From positions 1-18,961 of the forward strand of contig MNVP01000040.1 in assembly GCA_001871815.1 (NCBI GenBank): DNA of 18,961 nt, written 5' to 3'. A model generated the notes under the pieces. It ran no database searches and was not told the origin of the DNA. It saw only the letters and a program-made list of their open reading frames with translations. Of the stretch, positions 12,001 to 18,000 are shown in pieces. This DNA is from Candidatus Omnitrophica bacterium CG1_02_40_15. GTDB taxonomy: Bacteria > Omnitrophota > Gorgyraeia > Gorgyraeales > Gorgyraeaceae. The stretch's first letter is position 1. Each line of letters begins with the position of its first letter. Position numbers and translations under genes: made by a program.

Positions 12001-15000
12001 CGTTGTTTTCCAGGGTAGGCTTAAAAGTACTCCCCACCTGAGAAGCTAAACCTTCTAACCAATCCTGTCCTGCCTGGCCTCCCCAAAGCAAGCTCATATA
12101 ATAAGCTACTAATTTTAACTCTCCATCTTGTTTGGTCCATCCGTAATCTTCAGGGTTAGAAAAATTGTCATAAGGAAAACCCCTGAATGGCTGCTCAACG
12201 TGGTCATTGCTATTAGGGCTCTCGCCTCTCCACCACTGGTCACGCCATTCCCGGCCAATAAAGGTTATGCCTGCAGCCTGCAATCCATTCCAGGCATTTA
12301 CTACGCTGGCAGCCTGGTCTAACTGCGCTTCCTGATTCAGGCCGGAATTATAAGAATCACCGGCGAATTCCGCCAGAAGCGCAAGCGGCTTAGATAAATT
12401 GTCATTATAACCCTTTATTTTATCCACAAAGAAAGGTATCTGGGTATCCAAAGAGACACTTTGTCTGCCCTGCATTTGCGCTTCTGCCTGTATTTTCTTC
12501 AAAAGGTTGCCATTATTAAAAGTAAATATGGTAAAATCTATTCCGGCATTCTCTGCGTTGGATAAATCTTCACCTAAGGCCGCCTCATCTTCTAAATATT
12601 TATCTAAATATGCCAGGGTCATCCCCACCGGATGGTTGGGGTCAATCTCATGAATATTCCTTGTTACTTCGCCTACCTTCACCCACATCTCATCAAGAGA
12701 TAAATTGGAACTTTCATTGGTGAAGTAATCATTTAAGGCGGGGCCATACCCGATTACCCAACCTACTATTGCCGGATGGTTTTTATAGCTTTGGATGTAT
12801 TGCTCGTATGTCCCGCTGTATATATCCGGCCCGCGCGCGCTCCTTAAATCCTGCCAGGGGAAGACTACTATAACGCCTATATCATTTTCAGCAAAAATAT
12901 CTAACAGTTCAGGATAAGGAGCATAGGGCGCCAAAACGATATTTACGCCCGCAGCTTTTAGCTTCTTGACCTCATCCTCTGCTTGGGCGCGGATATCAGC
13001 ATCAGAGAGCTGTTCCGTAGAAATAGTCAGCAAGGAGGCCAGGTTAAACTTATAGTCACCCAGATAGTCGCCGTTTTGGCCTTTGCCGGCGGTATATAAA
13101 CTTACTATATGCATATTATCCATAAGATTACCATTTTTATAGAATCTGCCGTCTTCTACACTAACCACATTAACAGATTCATCGGAAAGAATACTCCTAT
13201 TGGCGGGATAATAACCTTGCTGATCAAAGGCTTTACCTTGATACTCAGGAGTCTCTTCTCCTGTGCCGCTGATTCCCGACCAAATCACTCTTGGAAACGG
13301 CTCTGCTAATTCCACGCGCAGGATAGTATTGCCCTGGCTATCCCTGATGTGATAAGAAATCTTTTCTCCTCCCGTCTGGTCGTAATCGATTCTCTTATAA
13401 ACCGTCAGTTTCTCATTTACAGGAAGCAAATCCAAGTACGTTTTCATGGTATTCAAATCTTCCTGCGAGGAGGGATACCTAGAATCAGTTATCTCTGAGA
13501 GAAAACCTGCTGCCCCTAAAAGCCCATCGCCATACGGGAATAATTCCGTTATATAGACATCATTAGTGATGTCCGCGTCATCTCCGTTTATCAGCGCTCC
13601 CCTGCTTTCAACAAAGGCATCGGCGCCTGTATCAGCATAAGCATGCCTGTTCAGTATTGTTTCTTCAAAGCCTTTTCTTCCTATCTTCTGGACAACAAAA
13701 ATCTTCGTTTCGCCGATAATTTGCTCTACCAAAATAGGCGTGCGGTAGAGAGGATGCACATACTCATTTGTTACTCTTTTTGAGTGTTCATCCGTAACCT
13801 CAAGCCATCTTAAGCTGTTTACATCCAGACCAGGATAAAGCCTCTTGATTTCGTCTATCGCCTCAGCAGGAGCCCCTGTATCTGCTAAGCTCTTTATGCC
13901 TTTATCCCGCATACTCTCAACTAATATCGCCAATCCTGAATCTACCAGAGAACCCGAATCATTTATCTTCTCCTGCATCTGTTCATAAGTAAAATCCTTC
14001 CAGTCATCTAAGTTTATATAATAAAGTTTTTCGGCTAAAAGCAAATCCGTATAGGGCCACACAGTTATGTCTAAACCCAAGTAAGACTCAAAATTTCCGT
14101 CGCCGTTACTATCTAATAAGCGCGGGCGCACAAAATCTATCTTGGCAGAGGTGGTTACGTTTGTTCCCAAGCCCTGCAGATTTTCAGGAAGAGTGAAATT
14201 ATAGAAATAGAGAGAGGTAAGATTATAAACATCTTCTCCGCCTATGTTTCTAGTTACGCCAGTATTCCCCTTAAGGTCTTGCGTATAATAAATCTTATTA
14301 TCCCACTCATTAGGAATCAAACGGGCTAATTCGTTGGGTTTAGTATCGTCATTAAGATTGTGACTAAAATCATGGGCGCGCCAGGTCAGACGGCCTGCGT
14401 AGTTACGCACATCCAGAGATTCAGGGCTATAATGCGCAAAGATGCCTAAGATGGCATCCTTTTCATCAAGCGTAATCACCCCGGCATTATATAAACCAGA
14501 GAGCTTTGTGTCTAAATCTGCGTTATCTATAACGTTCCAGAAAAGATAATTCTTATCCAGAGAATCTTCAATAAGTATACCCGCATTTACCAGTGCTGTT
14601 ACCAGTTCGTTTTCCGGCGTTACGATTTGCGGGTCAGGGAAAAGGTTTTTCAGCACGCGCATATTTTCCACATCCTGCAGGATATTATTGCTGGCATTAA
14701 CGCCGATGGCCCTGGCGATAGTATACTTCCATGTGCCCGCACGCGGATCATTAGTGTCCCACTTAGATTCCCATTCCCAGGTTGTTCTATTTTCTGCGCG
14801 GATAACCCTGGGCTGTTTAGTATAGGGTTGGCTTGTTAAGGCAAACTCAAAATCATTCCATTGATATATATCTTCTATCCCTGTAACCGGGCTTCCTGTG
14901 CCGGCCTGCGGAAGAGATATGTTTTTTGATGAAACCACATAATATACCACAGGCACATAATGATCTGCGTTTAGCTCTCTCTCTGCATTTTCCTGCAATT

Positions 15001-18000
15001 CATCATATTCATATACCACTTCATTATCCACTGCCAGAGGATCCAGCCTTACTGTATAGGCATCCACCGGCCTTCCCTGAGAATCATAATCGCTTAAGGT
15101 AGCCTGCACTACCGGCGCGGTAAAATATAGCCCTAACACACGATTGACCTTGCTGAAATCAATCGGTGCAGAAAGCGCCGGGCTGAGTTGGCCGTCAGGC
15201 ATGGTAAAGGTAAGTTCTCCTGCGAGAGGATAGAAATTGGCAGCGATTACATTTTTAAGATTGCCTTCCTCATCCAATTGTTCATCGCCTAAGCCCCACA
15301 ATGCTTTTTCCTGCTCAGATACGGCAAAATGGATGCCTTCAGAAGTATCTCTTAAATCCACAATGTATTTAGCCCTTCTATCATCCTTAGCCGGATGATA
15401 CAGGGTTAAGTACTGCGGCTGCCTAAAAAGGCTCAAAATAACCTCTTGCTCTAACGCTGTTAACCCCGGAGAAAGTTTTTCTAATCTGGCGATTAGTTGC
15501 TCTTCACTGGCAACATTCCATGAGATATAGTCTGTATCCACAGGGTCCTGGCGCACTATTCCCGCATCCTGGAGGCGTTGCAGAATATTTTTCCAATCAT
15601 CAGGGTTGGCTAAAGGTAAATACGCAAAATCTTGCTTTTCCACCCGGTTAGCGGGTATAAAATCAGTGTATCTTTTTACCAACCTGCCTTCTTCAATCAG
15701 GCTCCGGATATCCCAGGAGATAAGATTACCTACACTATCCTCCACCACCTGATAAGTATATCCTTGGCCATTCCATCCGGCTGTAGTAGTAGTCTTGTAT
15801 AACCCCCAGTCGCCATCGGTATCCGGAAGATATACTTTACGGATGAATCCCAACGGCCAATTCTTATCTATAGAGCTAAATCCTAACTTTTCTACCCAGT
15901 ACCTGTTTCCGGCAATCAATTCTTCAACCTCGGGAGTAAATACATAGCTCTGGATATAGTAAGAGATATATTGGTGCCCGGGGGCTTGCGCAAAGCTTTC
16001 CACCTCTGCCTGTAATCCTTTATAATCTACCTGGCCTGCTGTTTGAGAGATACTTAAACCGCTCGCCTCAACCTCCAGGCCTTCTGCTTCTCTTCCGAAC
16101 AAATCATAACTGACTGCCCATAATCTAGGGGCCCCTACATTATCAAAATCAACTTTCAGTGCCCTATTAAGCGCTTCCGGTAAAGGCAAGGAAACGGAGG
16201 GGTCCAGTGAATCGTAAGGCGTAGTAATGCCTAAAGTGCTGAAATCAATATCGTGCAAAGTAACTTCACTAACGTGCTCAAAAATATCCCCCTCTATGTT
16301 GAGAGTGATAGAGTTAATCGCATTCAGATCCAGCCTGGCGCTAAACTTGGGCCTATTTACTCCTCTATACAATATATGAATCATGGTAAAACTCACCCCG
16401 GTTCTGTCTGTCTTTAAATAATCTTCTCTAACCAGGCCGCCCAAGGAAGAATAATACTCGTATTTAACTACCCTGCCGGCAATGTTGATATACCTGCCTT
16501 CCTCATCTCTATATGCCCATCCCAGGTATGCCACCTTGGCTAAACCATTTTCCCATACCGGCAAGCCATCCCCATCTAAAACCGTCTGCCTCAATTCTAC
16601 GAATGTCCCATCACCATATGAAACCGTGCTGCCCAGCACTATATCTGAAACCGGCAGGACATTGTTTATAGTTGTAACTTCCAAGGTATAGCCATCCACA
16701 GTTAACGCCGCACTCTCCACAAGCACTCCTCCGGCAAAATTAACTAAACGGCTGGAACTTTTAATTACTGCGCCGTTAAGATACTGGGTATAATTCTCTG
16801 TCCGCGTTAATGTTCCTGCGTCAAAATCGGCAGTAGTAAATGTGCTTACTACGCCAAGCCCTGATTCTACCGTGGTTCCTGCCGAAGGAATATAGAAAAC
16901 CACCGGATTGTAAGTGGCTGGCCCGCCCAGATCAAGAACGCAAGCAGGTATATCCCCGTAGGAATAGGTGGTTGTTAAAGTAATCCTTCTGTCAGCCGCA
17001 GGCCCATAAATATTCCATGAACCGGAGACTGTCTCTTGTTCCAGCCTTCCCGTATCCAGGTCTAACACCTGGGTGCGGGTTAAATCTTTCGCTACATTTA
17101 CACTGTAGCCGAATATAGGCGAAAATCCTCCCACTGCCTCGCCTTCATATTCTCCAAATCCCCTGGCAGAGGCATATCCTACAATAACACTGGTCACTTC
17201 CTGGTTTATCAACCTTGCGCCCAGGTCAATACCGGTAACCCGCGATGTCTCTAATATCCGATTGGTGCCGATGAGTACCTGATAAGCAAATACAGGCATA
17301 GTATTAATCTCCCTTCCTCCGAAATATGTGTTTAGCTCCAGAGGTAGCGCTCCACCCGGGATCCTGTCTGTGCGTCCATAGACATAATAGGTGGCTACGC
17401 GAGAGCCGGGCAGTACCTGCGGATAAAGAATGGCAGCGGCATTAACCATAATCACTTCATAATCAATACTATCCTCGCCGGGATTCAAACCATATCCTAA
17501 AAATCCTTCCAGGTCCGGGATAATCTGGCCGGCAACGGTAAAAATTCTCACAAAAGTGGAAACATCCTTGTACCATTTTTCCTGGCCCTGGGGCTCATTC
17601 ATGCTTTCTCTCTCACCGATATGCATAGCGCTCTCAAAGAGCCACTTTACATCATCATCTCTTTTCACATTGACAATGTGCATACGCAACTGGCCTTCTT
17701 GGCTACGGTTAGTGCCAAAGATATTGTCAAAAGAACTCAAGGCCTGCGGGTAGTTGTTCATGGCCTTCTTTATTTCCGCAGCTATAGGCAATGCCTCTAT
17801 AAATGTATCCTGGTCGAAATCCTCACCGCCTACAATATCAAAAAGGGCCTTGCGGTAATAAGGGCTCAGATATATCGGATGAACCACTTCTATGGGCAAG
17901 ATTGCCCCAGTGTCTTCGTCCTGATAATAATAAATCTCCCTAAAAGCTAAAGCAGCTTCAGGATGCGCCAATAATGCCAAATGTAAGCTCATTACCTTCG

